Assembly (NCBI GenBank): GCA_030372985.1
Contig: JAUCQB010000180.1
Location: 1-64,000, forward strand
Reading direction: 5' to 3'
DNA: 64,000 nt
From: Phycisphaerae bacterium
Lineage (GTDB): Bacteria > Planctomycetota > Phycisphaerae > UBA1845 > PWPN01
The position numbers were made by a program, and so were the translations under genes. The notes under the pieces were generated by a model that saw only the letters and a list, made by a program, of their open reading frames with translations, did no database searches and was not told the origin of the DNA. Below are positions 25,526-35,265 of this stretch, piece after piece. Positions within the stretch are counted from its first letter, which is position 1, and each line of letters opens with the position of its first letter.

Positions 25526-27427
25526 ATGAGGCGAAGGACATGGGTTGTCGGATTGATGGCCGGACTGGGGTTATTTGTCATTGCGAGCACTCCCGCGGCC
25601 GCGGACAAGACAACAGACGCCAGTCAAGCGGACGCGACCAAGCCGGCGACGACCAAACCTGCAAAGCCGGCAGTCATTGCGGTGTACAACCTGCGCGGTG
25701 AACTCAAGGATGGTCCACCCACGTTGGCCATCAGTCTGGACATGGAGGCCTCGCAGTCGCTGTTCAAGCTGCTCCAGCGGTTTCGTAAGATCGAGAAGGA
25801 CGACGAGGTGAAGGCGGTCGTTCTGTCCATATCGGATCTTGCGTTGGGGTGGGGCCAGATGCAGGAACTGCGCCAGGCGATTCTGGGGCTGCGGGCGGCC
25901 AAGAAGGATGTGTACTGTTATCTGGAAGAAGCCGGGCCGGCGGTCTACTTGCTGGCCACCGCCGCATCGCGAATCTGTGTGGTGCCCACGGGTGACATAG
26001 CCCTGATGGGCATGCACGTCGAGCAAACCTACTTCAAGGGGCTCATGGACAAGATCGGCATTGAAGCCGACATCGAGCACATGGGCGACTTCAAGGGTGC
26101 CGGCGAACCGTTCACCCGGACCGGGCCGTCCGAAGAGGCCAAGCGGATGATCGAATGGCTGGTCAAGGACCTCTTCGAACAGATGGTCGAGACGGTCTCG
26201 CAGGGGCGGGGCCTTCCGGCCGACAAGGTTCGCTCGCTCATCGACCAGGGCCCCTTCAACGCCCGGCAGGCCCTCGACGCCAAGCTGGTTGACCACGCGA
26301 TCTATGCCGACGAGCTCGCGGAAGCCCTGCGGGACCGCTATGGCGATGATGCCAAGTTCGTCCAGAACTACGGAGCGGACAAAAAGGCTCAGCTCGATTT
26401 GTCGAGCCCCTTTGCGATCTTCAAGCTGTTGGGCGAAAGCGCATCGAAAGGCAAGCCCTCTGCGAAGGCCTGTGTCGCAGTGGTCTACCTGGACGGCATG
26501 ATCATCACGGGCAAAACGGAGCAGAGTCCCTTCGGCGATGCCGGGGCTGTGGGCAGCACCAGTCTGCGGCACGCACTAGCCAAGGCGGCCGCGGACAAGT
26601 CGGTGAAGGCGGTCGTTCTGCGGGTCAACTCGCCCGGCGGGTCGGCCACCGCCAGCGACATCATCTGGCGGGCTGCCAATGAGCTCGGCAAGGAAAAGCC
26701 GTTCGTGGTCTCGATGGGCAACGTGGCGGCGAGCGGCGGCTATTACGTGTCGGCCGGGGCGAGAGCCATCTTCGCCGACCACGGCACGCTCACCGGTTCG
26801 ATCGGCGTCGTGACCGGCAAGCTCGTCACGAAGGGGTTGTGGGATTGGGTCGGCATCAGCTTCCACGAGACGACCATGGGGCAGAACGCGGATTTGTTCA
26901 ACAGCAACCGCCGCTTCGATGATCGGCAGCGGGCTATCGTGCGACAACAGCTTGAGATGATCTACAAGGAGTTCACCGATCGCGTCATGACCGGCCGTGG
27001 GAACAAGCTGAAGAAGGAGCTTTCTGAACTGGCGGGCGGCCGAGTATTCACCGGCCGTCAGGCGGAAGCCAACGGGCTGGTCGACCGGCTCGGCGGGCTC
27101 CAGGACGCCATCGCCTACGCCGCCAAGCAGGCCAAGCTCAGTGAGGCCGAGTATGAGGTACGCGTGCTGCCCGAACCTCAGAACTTCATGGACCTGTTTC
27201 TTCGCAGCCTGACCGGCCAGGAAGAGCAAGACGAAGGCGTGGATGTGGCTCTCACGACGGATACGCCATGGACACTGCAGCTTCCGTTCGTACAGGAACT
27301 GCTGCCGGCCCTCAAGAAACTTGATCCGGAACGGGCGAAGGCAATCCTCCGCTCGCTCCTGCGAATCGAGCTGCTGGGCCGGGAGCATATGCTGCTCGCC
27401 CTGCCGTGCGAAATCTCGATCCGGTAG
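25526..27427 (+). CDS. sppA: Signal peptide peptidase SppA (protease IV type, S49)
   Basis: A 633-aa protein from the ATG at 25526 (AGGAGAGG 6-9 bases upstream), about the length of the tandem 67-kDa form. A signal sequence or anchor (5-24) is followed by a Thr/Lys/Ala-rich linker. Two S49 domains follow: the N-terminal one carries Lys190 (GDFKGAGEPF, the general base), the C-terminal one Ser403 (NVAASGGYY, the nucleophile). The downstream strand GTLTGSIGVV is also conserved. SppA digests cleaved signal peptides in the inner membrane. The C-terminal extension (about 560-633) after LPEPQNFMDLF is not typical. It is followed at 116 bases by the DUF6159 gene. Confidence 0.93.
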   Translation: MRRRTWVVGLMAGLGLFVIASTPAAADKTTDASQADATKPATTKPAKPAVIAVYNLRGELKDGPPTLAISLDMEASQSLFKLLQRFRKIEKDDEVKAVVLSISDLALGWGQMQELRQAILGLRAAKKDVYCYLEEAGPAVYLLATAASRICVVPTGDIALMGMHVEQTYFKGLMDKIGIEADIEHMGDFKGAGEPFTRTGPSEEAKRMIEWLVKDLFEQMVETVSQGRGLPADKVRSLIDQGPFNARQALDAKLVDHAIYADELAEALRDRYGDDAKFVQNYGADKKAQLDLSSPFAIFKLLGESASKGKPSAKACVAVVYLDGMIITGKTEQSPFGDAGAVGSTSLRHALAKAAADKSVKAVVLRVNSPGGSATASDIIWRAANELGKEKPFVVSMGNVAASGGYYVSAGARAIFADHGTLTGSIGVVTGKLVTKGLWDWVGISFHETTMGQNADLFNSNRRFDDRQRAIVRQQLEMIYKEFTDRVMTGRGNKLKKELSELAGGRVFTGRQAEANGLVDRLGGLQDAIAYAAKQAKLSEAEYEVRVLPEPQNFMDLFLRSLTGQEEQDEGVDVALTTDTPWTLQLPFVQELLPALKKLDPERAKAILRSLLRIELLGREHMLLALPCEISIR

Positions 27428-27543
27428 CGGCGCGTCATGTGAGAAGGTGCAACTTCACCTGCCCATGTGCGACGCATGGGTGCGAGGCTGTTTGTCTGCA
27501 GGTTGGAACGTCCTCCAAACGATGTTGAATTGAGGAAGCACAC

Positions 27544-28395
27544 ATGGCTGGCAGAATCACGAACGGTCTTAACCTGGCTCGGGCGAGCTGGGAGGTCATC
27601 AAGCTTGACAAAGAGATGCTCTTGTTCCCGGTGCTCAGTGGGCTGGCGTGTTTGGTCGTGCTGGCCAGCTTTGCCGTACCCCTGATCGGCAGCGACTACT
27701 TGCAGACGATCACCGAGGAAGAGCAGGCAGCACAGAACCCGCTGTTGTGGGTGCTGCTTTTCTGCTTCTACTTCGCGAACTACTTCGTCATCGTCTTTTT
27801 CAACGTGGGCCTGGTGAGCTGCGCGATGATCCGCTTCGACGGGGGCAACCCAACCGTGATGGATGGCCTGAGAGCGGCTTTCGCGAGGTTGCCGCAGATC
27901 ATGTCATGGGCGTTGCTCAGTGCGACGGTCGGCGTGATCCTCAAGGCCATCGAATCGAGGTCCTCGAAGGCCGGGAAGATCGCATCCGGCCTGCTGGGAA
28001 TGGCTTGGGGAATCTCCACCTACTTCGTGGTTCCCGTCCTGGCGGTCGAGCGAGTCGGGCCTTTCGAAGCGATCAAGCGGAGCCTGTCGATCCTGCGAAA
28101 GACCTGGGGTGAGGCCCTGGTGTCGAACATCAGCATCAGTCTGATCGTGTTTCTGGCGATTCTGGTTTGTTGCGTGCCGGCCGTGCTCGGCGGTCTGGCC
28201 ACCGCCAGCTACAACACCCCCGCGTACCTGATCGGTGGAGCGGCCGTGACGATCGTCCTGATTATCCTGGTCTCGCTGATCTCGTCGGTCCTGAACGTCG
28301 TGATCGTTGCGGCCCTGTATCATTATGCTTCGACTGGAAACAGCCCGAGGGGATTTGACGACGGTGCGCTGCAGCAGGCATTCTACCGGGACTGA
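27544..28395 (+). CDS. DUF6159 family integral membrane protein
   Basis: A 283-aa protein with GAGGAAG before the ATG. The N-terminus GRITNGLNLARASWEVIKLDKEMLLFPVLSG is the typical DUF6159 opening, placing an amphipathic segment before the first helix. Six hydrophobic helices follow (for example about 34-52, 72-95, 115-131, 150-175, 200-222 and 235-262). The loop VLAVERVGPFEAIKRSLSILRKTWGE between helices 4 and 5 is conserved in the family. The function is unknown; related proteins are thought to be membrane scaffolds or transport components. It may be co-transcribed with the SppA gene. The large protein downstream is on the opposite strand and convergent. Confidence 0.85.
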   Translation: MAGRITNGLNLARASWEVIKLDKEMLLFPVLSGLACLVVLASFAVPLIGSDYLQTITEEEQAAQNPLLWVLLFCFYFANYFVIVFFNVGLVSCAMIRFDGGNPTVMDGLRAAFARLPQIMSWALLSATVGVILKAIESRSSKAGKIASGLLGMAWGISTYFVVPVLAVERVGPFEAIKRSLSILRKTWGEALVSNISISLIVFLAILVCCVPAVLGGLATASYNTPAYLIGGAAVTIVLIILVSLISSVLNVVIVAALYHYASTGNSPRGFDDGALQQAFYRD

Positions 28396-28459
28396 CCGCC
28401 GGTCGCTCCTCAATGCCGAGCAGGAACCGGAGTCTTCAAAACGGCCGTGTCCAAACGTT

Positions 28460-31400
28460 CTACCCGCCGCCATTCGGATCGGCCGGGACATCCGCACCGG
28501 TCAGGCAACCAATGAACACCGGCGTGTCGTCACGATCCACGTCCGTATCGAAATCCAGGTCTGCCCTTTCGCAAGCCCCCGCCGCTGCAACACCCGGCGT
28601 GGAGAGGCACACCTGGAAGCTGCCAAAATCAGCCTGGTCGACATCGCCATCCCTGTCGAGATCACCAGGAACATCAGGCGGGCAGCCAGCCTCGTCGACG
28701 TCCATCCCCGGGATCGTCTTGGGGCAATGATCACAGACGTCCCCAATACCGTCCGCGTCGCCGTCTGCCTGGTTGGTATTGGCGGTCAGGGGACAGTTGT
28801 CCTGGCCGTCGACGACCCCGTCATCATCGTCGTCATCATCGCAGGGATCTCCGTCGCCGTCCCCATCTGCATCCTGCTGGGTGGGGTTGTACTCGTTGGG
28901 GCAGTTGTCGCAGACGTCGCCCCATCCGTCGCCGTCGGCATCCTCCTGTAACGGGTTGGACGCGAACCTGCAGTTGTCGGCGTTGTCCATTACGCCGTCT
29001 TCGTCGGTGTCTATGAGTTGGTCCGTCGCCACTACCCACTGGGGGTCAGCCGTGTCGGGAATAGCGCTCGACCCGCGGAACCCCTCGTTCCGGTACAAGC
29101 TCAGATCCGCAAGAGACTGTTCCGTGCAGCCGTCGAACATCGGCCAGTAGCCGACGAGCCCAGGCTCGTCGCCCACCAGTGCCTTGTCGCGGAACATCGC
29201 GATCTGTTCCTGTGAGCGGGCCACGGACCACAAACGCACCTCGTCCAGCATGCCCTGGAAATAGCCCTCGTCGGTGTGTCGCTTGCCCAAGAGGACGGCA
29301 GCGGCATTGGTGATGTTCATCGGCAAGGCCAATGATTCCGAAGCGGCCTGCTGCCCGTCGATGTAGAGCAACATCTCGTCACCCTGCCGAACGCCGGCCA
29401 TGTGATGCCAAGCCCCATCGGCAAGGTTGCCCTCGGAGTAGATGACGGTCTCGTTTCCTTGCTGCTCCGGGACCTCCAGAGCGAAACTCATCAGCCCGCC
29501 TGTCAGGATTTCCAGGAAGAAACCGACTTCTCCGTCGCCCGAGGGCTGCCGTTTGTTCAGCAGGAAGCCGTAGCGATCGATACTCATGCGAAAACGCATT
29601 TCCACGGTGAAGTCGCCGGAGCCGAAGTGATAGGCGGCGTGGTCGGGTATCGTTGCGAAATCGTCGCCGCCGTCGAAGTCCAAGGCCAGTTCGGGCGGGG
29701 AAGGGTCGCAGGCGTCGCCGAAGGCGTCGTCATCCAGGTTGCACTGGCTCACGTTGGCGGTCAGTGGACAGTTGTCGCAGACATCGCCGTGCCCATCGCC
29801 GTCGCCGTCCTCTTGTACAGGATTGAATACCAACGGGCAATTGTCGGATGCGTCCGGCCTGCCGTCGTTCTCGTCGTCTTCGTCGCAGGCATCCCCCGAA
29901 GCGTCGCCGTCGAGGTCTGCCTGGTCAAGGTTGGGGACCGCGGGGCAGTTGTCGCACACATCGCCGATCCAGTCACCGTCGCTGTCGGGCTGGTCCGGAT
30001 CGTGCGTCTGCGGGCACATATCGCAGACATCTCCGACGCCATCGCCGTCCCCATCCTCCTGCCCCTCGTTGGGAAGCACCGGGCAGTTGTCCACGTCGTC
30101 CGCCAATTCGTCACCGTCAAAGTCGCCGGGAAGCAATGGCGTCCGTTCAAAGGCCCCGAGATCCACGATGCCCATGGCGATCCGCGGGTTGCCGGCCAGA
30201 TCTGTCGTGACATCCACAGGCACGGCAGAGTTGCTTCCTCGGTTCACGCACGGCGAACCAATGCTGAGTTGGAGATCACCGAAGCCGTCATTGTCACCGA
30301 CGTTCCAGCCGTCTCCGCCGTCGCTCGGGTCTCGCACAAAGAGCGGAGCAAGATCGATGTTACCGGTGCCAGGGAAGACGGTCGCGTCGCCGGCTTCGTC
30401 ATCCCGCACGCAACTGTGCGACACGGTCACGGCTCCGGCCACCTCGTTCGTCGCCGTCCCGGGATCGGCATCGTCATTGTTCCACAACACCGAGTTGACG
30501 ACGGTGACAGGCCCGTTGTCGATGCCGGCCACGGCACCGCCGGTGACATCGGCCGTGTTATCGAAAAAGGTGCAGTTGATCACCGTAGCCCCGCTGTCCC
30601 CCCGACCGGAGACAGCGCCACCCCTGCCGGCCGAGCGATTCCCCACGAACTCGCAGTTGATCATCGTTGCGAAGCTGCCCGCGATGTTCCGGACCGCCCC
30701 GCCGTCGTCGTCGATGCCGATACCAGGCACCAGCGGAAACGTCCAGTTGGCCAGGAACCGGCAATCGACGAAGAACGGGGCCGAGCCAAAGGCATTGCAT
30801 GCCGCGCTGGGCGAGTTGGCCCGGAAAACGCAACCGCGAACCACCACGTTGCTTTGGCAGTTTGTCATCGCTCCCCCGTCGCGGTCACCCCGATTTCCGA
30901 TAAATGAGCAGCCGGTAAAGGTTGCCTCGTCGCCAAGCACGTACACCCCGGCCCCGAACTCCGAACGGTTACGGACAAAATCGCAGTTAAGGACGGTCGT
31001 GGCCGTCGCCGTATACAAGGCTCCTCCGCCCTCGCAGCTGCGATTACCTGTGAAGACGCAACCGGTCAGCGTGGCGCCGTAGTACACATCGTCCATGCCC
31101 GCCCCCCATTCAGCCATGTTGCCCACGATCTTGCAGTTGGAAATCGTCGGAGTCGCAAGCTCGACCAGAATGCCGGCGCCGGATGTGTCGCGACCCATGT
31201 CAGGCAGCGCCGATCCGCCCTTCACGGTCAAGCCGTCCAGAATTGCTGTGGCTTGACAGTAGTCTGCTCTCACCACGTGGTTACTGTTGTCGAGCATCCC
31301 CAGGTCTTCGGCGTCAACGGTTCCGTCCCGGTCAGCATCGTAGACCGCGCAAGCCGGGTCCGGCGGTACGGTCTGATCGCTCAGGCAGGGAACAGCCTCA

Positions 31401-31825
31401 AAGTCGTCCACGTCGTCTCCCTTGAGGTCACCGCTGAGGATGGTTTCGTTGGCCTGCGGATCTCGCTGGTCGCGCTGAGTCTCACCGCCCGGATACGTCG
31501 GCGAATCAGCTCCGTCGAAACCGCCATAGATAGCCACCCCGTCCTGGAGGTAGAAAGAAGCGTAGTAATTGAGCGTGTGGGTTCCCGTGCCGATGTCGTA
31601 GTCCGGCCTGTAAGTGCCTTCTGCGACCCAGATTTCGCTGCCACTGACGGCGACGGCCAGCGCGGACTGTAACTCCCTGTAGGCGTCCGTCCAACTCGTG
31701 CCGTCGTTGGCGCCGGTGGCGTTGGCGTCCACGAGAATGATCGCAGCCTGTCCGACCGTGGCCGGCACGAAACACAACCCCAGCATCAAAGCTGCGCATG
31801 TTTCCCTTGTCTTGATCGGCAACAT
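28460..31825 (-). CDS. Giant secreted beta-helix/TSP3/LamG protein with dockerin-like C-terminus
   Basis: A 1121-aa protein from the ATG at 31825 (AAGGGG about 8 bases upstream). After a signal peptide (about 1-28) comes a right-handed parallel beta-helix (about 30-560) with repeated G-G-A, N-C and I-x-N elements. A first run of thrombospondin type-3 calcium repeats (about 565-708, [13 protein letters not shown]-type) precedes a LamG/concanavalin-like lectin domain (about 715-930, [20 protein letters not shown] ... [13 protein letters not shown]). A second TSP3 run (about 938-1035) precedes a dockerin-like tail (about 1052-1115) with two Asp-rich loops, [14 protein letters not shown] and [13 protein letters not shown]. 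It is probably a surface-exposed, calcium-stabilised adhesion or substrate-binding protein. The lectin domain inserted inside the TSP3 region is unusual. Confidence 0.9.
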   Translation of the reverse strand: MLPIKTRETCAALMLGLCFVPATVGQAAIILVDANATGANDGTSWTDAYRELQSALAVAVSGSEIWVAEGTYRPDYDIGTGTHTLNYYASFYLQDGVAIYGGFDGADSPTYPGGETQRDQRDPQANETILSGDLKGDDVDDFEAVPCLSDQTVPPDPACAVYDADRDGTVDAEDLGMLDNSNHVVRADYCQATAILDGLTVKGGSALPDMGRDTSGAGILVELATPTISNCKIVGNMAEWGAGMDDVYYGATLTGCVFTGNRSCEGGGALYTATATTVLNCDFVRNRSEFGAGVYVLGDEATFTGCSFIGNRGDRDGGAMTNCQSNVVVRGCVFRANSPSAACNAFGSAPFFVDCRFLANWTFPLVPGIGIDDDGGAVRNIAGSFATMINCEFVGNRSAGRGGAVSGRGDSGATVINCTFFDNTADVTGGAVAGIDNGPVTVVNSVLWNNDDADPGTATNEVAGAVTVSHSCVRDDEAGDATVFPGTGNIDLAPLFVRDPSDGGDGWNVGDNDGFGDLQLSIGSPCVNRGSNSAVPVDVTTDLAGNPRIAMGIVDLGAFERTPLLPGDFDGDELADDVDNCPVLPNEGQEDGDGDGVGDVCDMCPQTHDPDQPDSDGDWIGDVCDNCPAVPNLDQADLDGDASGDACDEDDENDGRPDASDNCPLVFNPVQEDGDGDGHGDVCDNCPLTANVSQCNLDDDAFGDACDPSPPELALDFDGGDDFATIPDHAAYHFGSGDFTVEMRFRMSIDRYGFLLNKRQPSGDGEVGFFLEILTGGLMSFALEVPEQQGNETVIYSEGNLADGAWHHMAGVRQGDEMLLYIDGQQAASESLALPMNITNAAAVLLGKRHTDEGYFQGMLDEVRLWSVARSQEQIAMFRDKALVGDEPGLVGYWPMFDGCTEQSLADLSLYRNEGFRGSSAIPDTADPQWVVATDQLIDTDEDGVMDNADNCRFASNPLQEDADGDGWGDVCDNCPNEYNPTQQDADGDGDGDPCDDDDDDDGVVDGQDNCPLTANTNQADGDADGIGDVCDHCPKTIPGMDVDEAGCPPDVPGDLDRDGDVDQADFGSFQVCLSTPGVAAAGACERADLDFDTDVDRDDTPVFIGCLTGADVPADPNGGG

Positions 31826-31989
31826 GAGCGGTCCCCTTCTGAGTGTCCCGGAACCCGAGGGCGCCGGCGAGGCCCCCGGCAAACCGCTACCTGACCAAAG
31901 ATGACCAACCCGCAACACCCGGCTGCGTGCTGTCAATTGTCGCTGGAAGGTGGTGTCGTGTCAAGCAGGAATTGCGTATTTGTTGAAAC

Positions 31990-32913
31990 TTATGCTTCCG
32001 GCTCGGCAAAGAGAGCTTCCACAAAGCTTTCGGGGTTGAAGGGCTCGATGTCGTCGGGGGTCTCGCCGAGGCCGACGAACTTGACCGGGATGTTGATCTG
32101 GTCGCGGATGCCGATGACGATGCCTCCTTTGGCCGAGCCGTCGAGCTTGGCCAGGAACAAGCCGGTGACCTTGACATGCTGGCTGAAGACCTTGGCCTGG
32201 TTGATGGCGTTCTGGCCGATGGTCGAATCGAGAACCAGCAGGACTTCGTGCGGGGCACCGGGGATCTTCTTCTCGACCACGCGCTGAATCTTGTTCAGCT
32301 CGCGCATCAGGTGCTCCTGAGTGTGCAGCCGTCCGGCGGTATCGACGATCAAGACGTCGGCGTTGCGGGCCAGCGCTGCCTCGCAGGCGTCGTAGGCCAC
32401 CGCGCCGGGGTCGGCCCCTTGCTGGTGCTTGACGATCTGGACGCCCAGGCGGCTGGACCATTCGGTCAGTTGAGCGACGGCCGCGGCCCTGAAGGTGTCG
32501 CAGGCCGCGAGGATGACCTGGTCGCCTTCCTTGGTCAGGTAGTTGCAGAGCTTGGCGACGCTGGTGGTCTTGCCCGATCCGTTGACGCCGCTGACCAGGA
32601 TCACCGTCGGTCCGGACGCGGCACGGATCAGTTGCCGGTCGGCCTCGGGCCAATAGGACACAATCTTCTGCTTGAGGAACGGGATGATTTCCTGGGTCTC
32701 ACCGATCTGGCCGCCCTTCCAGGCAACCCGGACTTCATCGATGAGCCGATCGGTGACGGCCGGACCCATGTCGTCGGTCAGCATGGTCTCTTCAAGCTGG
32801 CTGATGATCGTGTCATCAATCTTCTTGCCGAACGGCAGAATGGACCGGAAGCTCCGCGAGATCTTGTCGCGCGTCTTGGCTAATCCCTGCTTGAGTCGAT
32901 CGAATAAACCCAT
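31990..32913 (-). CDS. ftsY: Signal recognition particle receptor FtsY
   Basis: A 307-aa SRP receptor GTPase. A short N-terminal N domain (about 1-95) without the long acidic A domain of E. coli precedes the G domain. Motifs are G1 GVNGSGKTT (109-117), DTFRAAA (about 138), DTAGR (about 190) and the specificity motif AKLDGSAKGG (about 253), where TKLD is replaced by AKLD, a frequent variant. FtsY docks SRP-ribosome complexes at the membrane for co-translational insertion. The gene follows ribH and nusB on the same strand, with tandem repeats in between (32917-33003). Confidence 0.97.
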   Translation of the reverse strand: MGLFDRLKQGLAKTRDKISRSFRSILPFGKKIDDTIISQLEETMLTDDMGPAVTDRLIDEVRVAWKGGQIGETQEIIPFLKQKIVSYWPEADRQLIRAASGPTVILVSGVNGSGKTTSVAKLCNYLTKEGDQVILAACDTFRAAAVAQLTEWSSRLGVQIVKHQQGADPGAVAYDACEAALARNADVLIVDTAGRLHTQEHLMRELNKIQRVVEKKIPGAPHEVLLVLDSTIGQNAINQAKVFSQHVKVTGLFLAKLDGSAKGGIVIGIRDQINIPVKFVGLGETPDDIEPFNPESFVEALFAEPEA

Positions 32914-32916
32914 GGT

Positions 32917-33003
32917 TAGACTACTAGGCCTTTAGACCTCTAGACTTCTAGGCTGCCCGGCTCCGGCTAATAGCTAACAGCTAAGAGCTAAGAGCTAATA
33001 GCT
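32917..33003. repeat. Adjacent 8-bp and 7-bp tandem repeats between ftsY and nusB
   Basis: The octamer block TAGACTAC, TAGGCCTT, TAGACCTC, TAGACTTC, TAGGC (32917-32953) keeps an 8-base period. The heptamer block GCTAATA, GCTAACA, GCTAAGA, GCTAAGA, GCTAATA, GCT (32966-33003) keeps a 7-base period. Together they fill nearly all of the 96-base gap between the two genes, placing the repeat in the 5' leader of ftsY and after the nusB stop. Confidence 0.9.
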
Positions 33004-33009
33004 TCTTTC

Positions 33010-33459
33010 CTACCCCGTCTCTCCTCTTGCGACCCGGCAGGCCGGATGCTTCTTCCAGATCGCGTCCAGAACGCCGTTGACGAACTGAGGCGTCTCAGCA
33101 TCGCCGAATTCGCGGGCGATCTCGACCGCCTCGTCGATCACCACACGGGCGGGCACATCCGGCCGCTCGACCAGCTCATATATTGCCATCCGAAGCACGT
33201 TTCGATCAACAACCGCCATCCGCGACACTTCCCAATGGTCGGTGACTTCGGTAATCATGCGGTCATACTGATCGCGTTTGGCCCAGGCCCCGGCCGTCAC
33301 TTGCCGGGCATATTCGGCGGCCTCGGCAGAGGCACCCGCCTCGTTCAGAATCGCCTTCAGGCATTCGGCTGCATCCGTATCGGCGGGCGCACGCTGGATA
33401 TCCAGTTGGTAGAGCCCCTGAAGGGCCGCCGTTCGAGCCTGATGTCGGGATTGCTTCAT
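33010..33459 (-). CDS. nusB: Transcription antitermination factor NusB
   Basis: A 149-aa protein from the ATG at 33459; the longer frame overlaps ribH. The all-helical NusB fold is supported by RHQARTAALQGLYQLDIQ at the N-terminus (RNA-binding arginines) and the C-terminal DRNVLRMAIYELVERPDVPARVVIDEAVEIAREFGDAETPQFVNGVLDAI region (NVLRMAIYEL, EAVEIAREFG and FVNGVLDAI are the hallmarks). NusB binds boxA RNA with NusE to keep rRNA transcription going. It starts 13 bases after the ribH stop; the ribH-nusB pair is common in bacteria. No ribosome site is seen, so translation is probably coupled to ribH. Confidence 0.95.
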   Translation of the reverse strand: MKQSRHQARTAALQGLYQLDIQRAPADTDAAECLKAILNEAGASAEAAEYARQVTAGAWAKRDQYDRMITEVTDHWEVSRMAVVDRNVLRMAIYELVERPDVPARVVIDEAVEIAREFGDAETPQFVNGVLDAIWKKHPACRVARGETG

Positions 33460-33472
33460 GGGGGCGGGCGCT

Positions 33473-33964
33473 TCAGGTATTCTTGCCTTCGAGTTTCGCG
33501 TACAGATTGGCCATCTCAATCGCGGTCATCGCGGCATCGGCCCCCTTGTTGCCGGCCTTGGCCCCGGCCCGGTTGATGGCCTGTTCGAGCGTGTCGGCCG
33601 TCAAGACGCCGAAAACGATTGGCACCTCGACCGACAGCCCCACCTGAGCAATGCCCTTAGCCGCCTCGGCGGCGATGTAGTCAAAATGCGGGGTCTCGCC
33701 CCGGATCACGCAACCCACGCATATGACGGCGGCGTACTGGTTCATCGCGGCAAGCTTACGGGCGGCGAGCGGCAGTTCCCACGCACCGGGCACCCGGACG
33801 ACGGTAATGTCGGAAACGGCACAGCCGTGCCGTTCGAGGGCGTCGACCGCCCCGTCAATCAGCCGCGAACAGACAAACTCGTTGAACCGGCTGGCCACGA
33901 TCGCAAACTTCTGGCCCTTGCGAATGGTCAACTCACCGGTGACGGTCCTGATGTTGTCCGCCAT
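33473..33964 (-). CDS. ribH: 6,7-dimethyl-8-ribityllumazine synthase
   Basis: A 163-aa protein from the ATG at 33964. Its GGGAG site lies about 9 bases upstream, and the longer frame is not protein-like. The enzyme condenses 5-amino-6-ribitylamino-uracil with 3,4-dihydroxy-2-butanone 4-phosphate in riboflavin synthesis. The motifs are SRFNEF (25-30), PGAWELP (59-65), the catalytic His93 in [27 protein letters not shown] (119-134) and NKGADAA. It heads a minus-strand unit with nusB and ftsY. No other rib gene is in the window. The 260-base gap upstream holds no obvious FMN riboswitch. Confidence 0.97.
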   Translation of the reverse strand: MADNIRTVTGELTIRKGQKFAIVASRFNEFVCSRLIDGAVDALERHGCAVSDITVVRVPGAWELPLAARKLAAMNQYAAVICVGCVIRGETPHFDYIAAEAAKGIAQVGLSVEVPIVFGVLTADTLEQAINRAGAKAGNKGADAAMTAIEMANLYAKLEGKNT

Positions 33965-34224
33965 ATGCCTGACTCCCGTGTGGTGCGGCGGCTTCCTGTC
34001 TCCCTGAGCCACCGGCAACCGGACGCTGCGTATCTGCCCTTCGCGGCTCCGCCGGGCGCAGCACTGTATGATACCGCAGACGGCCTGCGGATGCCAGAAG
34101 CGTGATCTGGCCGGTGCGGATGGATGTGTTGTCAGGCGGCCAGGTTGCCGGTCGGGCTTTTGGCCAACATCGCTTTGCCCGGCTTGCGCGATTATGCTGT
34201 CGTTGCCAACCCAGAGGGCATCCA

Positions 34225-35058
34225 ATGGCGGAACTACCATTCCTTGTGGACGTCTACGGGCTGTTTGGTCCGGGGCACGTCCGGATCGTGTACCGGGAGG
34301 AGCCGGCCCCGGCCATACCGGCCTTGGAGGCCACGGTGGCCGATGCCTGGCTCGAGCAGATGGAAATCGCCCGACAACGGGGATTCCACCTCTACAACGG
34401 CCAGATCGTCCGTCTGCTGAGGTACCGCGTCGATGATGACCATCTGCTGATGGAAGGTGGACCGTCCGATTTTGCCCATTTTATCGGGACAAACTACCTG
34501 AATTATCATCGGGCTGAGGAGTTCGGCTGGGATGTCTTCAGCAACCCGATTGGCGTCTCGGGCATCATCATCACTCGTGACGACTGGATCCTCTACGGTC
34601 GGCGCAACCACCGGGTGGCCTGTCATCCGGGCTGCGTCCAGGCGTTCGGCGGCAGCCTTGAGATGCGCGAACGACGTCCGGACAACACCTTCGATGCTTT
34701 CGCCTGCGTCCTGCGCGAGCTCCGGGAGGAGGCTGGCGTTCGGCCTGAGGACGTCCAAGAGACGGTATGCCTCGGCATGGCTCGCGACAGTCAGATCCGG
34801 CAACCCGAGCTTGTGTTTGACGTCAAGATCCGGCAAAGGCGCGAGGAAATGGCCGATCGCCTTCGCCACGACGACCCCGAACAGGAGCACGCGGAGATCG
34901 TCGCGTGCCACGACATCCCAGAGGCGATTGTACCATTCATCCGGCGAATGGCGCCAGTGTCGCCCGTGGCGATTGGGGCCCTTTTCCTGCACGGACGGCG
35001 ACGCTTTGGCGATGGATGGCATGAAAAGGCCTCACAGGATTTATGTCAGCCACAGTGA
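34225..35058 (+). CDS. Nudix hydrolase-like protein
   Basis: A 277-aa protein from the ATG at 34225 with AGGG upstream; 41 extra in-frame residues are not protein-like. The N-terminal half (about 1-115) is not recognisable and has a conserved-looking stretch [21 protein letters not shown]. The Nudix domain lies at about 110-245. Its box G-x5-E-x7-R-E-U-x-E-E-x-G-U is seen in extended form as [32 protein letters not shown] (key: [10 protein letters not shown]), with RELREE as the metal-binding helix. It should cleave a nucleoside diphosphate linked to another moiety; the extra N-terminal domain resembles the NUDT22-like UDP-sugar group. The substrate is unknown. It is divergent from ribH. Confidence 0.8.
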   Translation: MAELPFLVDVYGLFGPGHVRIVYREEPAPAIPALEATVADAWLEQMEIARQRGFHLYNGQIVRLLRYRVDDDHLLMEGGPSDFAHFIGTNYLNYHRAEEFGWDVFSNPIGVSGIIITRDDWILYGRRNHRVACHPGCVQAFGGSLEMRERRPDNTFDAFACVLRELREEAGVRPEDVQETVCLGMARDSQIRQPELVFDVKIRQRREEMADRLRHDDPEQEHAEIVACHDIPEAIVPFIRRMAPVSPVAIGALFLHGRRRFGDGWHEKASQDLCQPQ

Positions 35059-35204
35059 CGTCCGCGAGGGCTCGCTCGGTAGGCGAATTCCTCCAGCCCA
35101 TTTCGCCGGACCGCCGATATCTTTGTATCCGGACACCGCGATGCCCAAGGTGGGGTTTGCGCCCAAGAGGCACGGTCGATTGCCTGACGGTTCGCCGCAC
35201 GGGC

Positions 35205-35233
35205 TTGGAAGATTCTGTTTGGGGCGATAAGAT
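35205..35233 (+). promoter_or_regulatory. Candidate promoter of ftsK
   Basis: TTGGAA (35205-35210), a 17-base spacer and TAAGAT (35228-35233) match 8 of 12 consensus positions. A start near 35240 leaves a short leader with GGAGG at about 35251 before the ATG at 35266. Confidence 0.45.
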
Positions 35234-35265
35234 AGCGGCCGCGTATCACGGAGGAAACGCTCCGC

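Noticed and set aside
27465-27485. Intrinsic terminator after the SppA gene
   Set aside because: CCCATG/CATGGG forms a short stem but has no following U-run and lies too close to the next ribosome site to be convincing.
29402-31082. Long plus-strand frames opposite the TSP3 protein
   Set aside because: Val/Ala/Ile-rich and Ser/Pro-rich antisense readings of Asp-rich calcium repeats; the repeat structure exists only on the minus strand.
32917-33003. CRISPR array between ftsY and nusB
   Set aside because: The units are 7-8 bases in direct contact without spacers, so this is a tandem repeat, not a CRISPR.
33965-34224. FMN riboswitch upstream of ribH
   Set aside because: The 260-base divergent region lacks the conserved RFN element blocks; no such motif was recognised.
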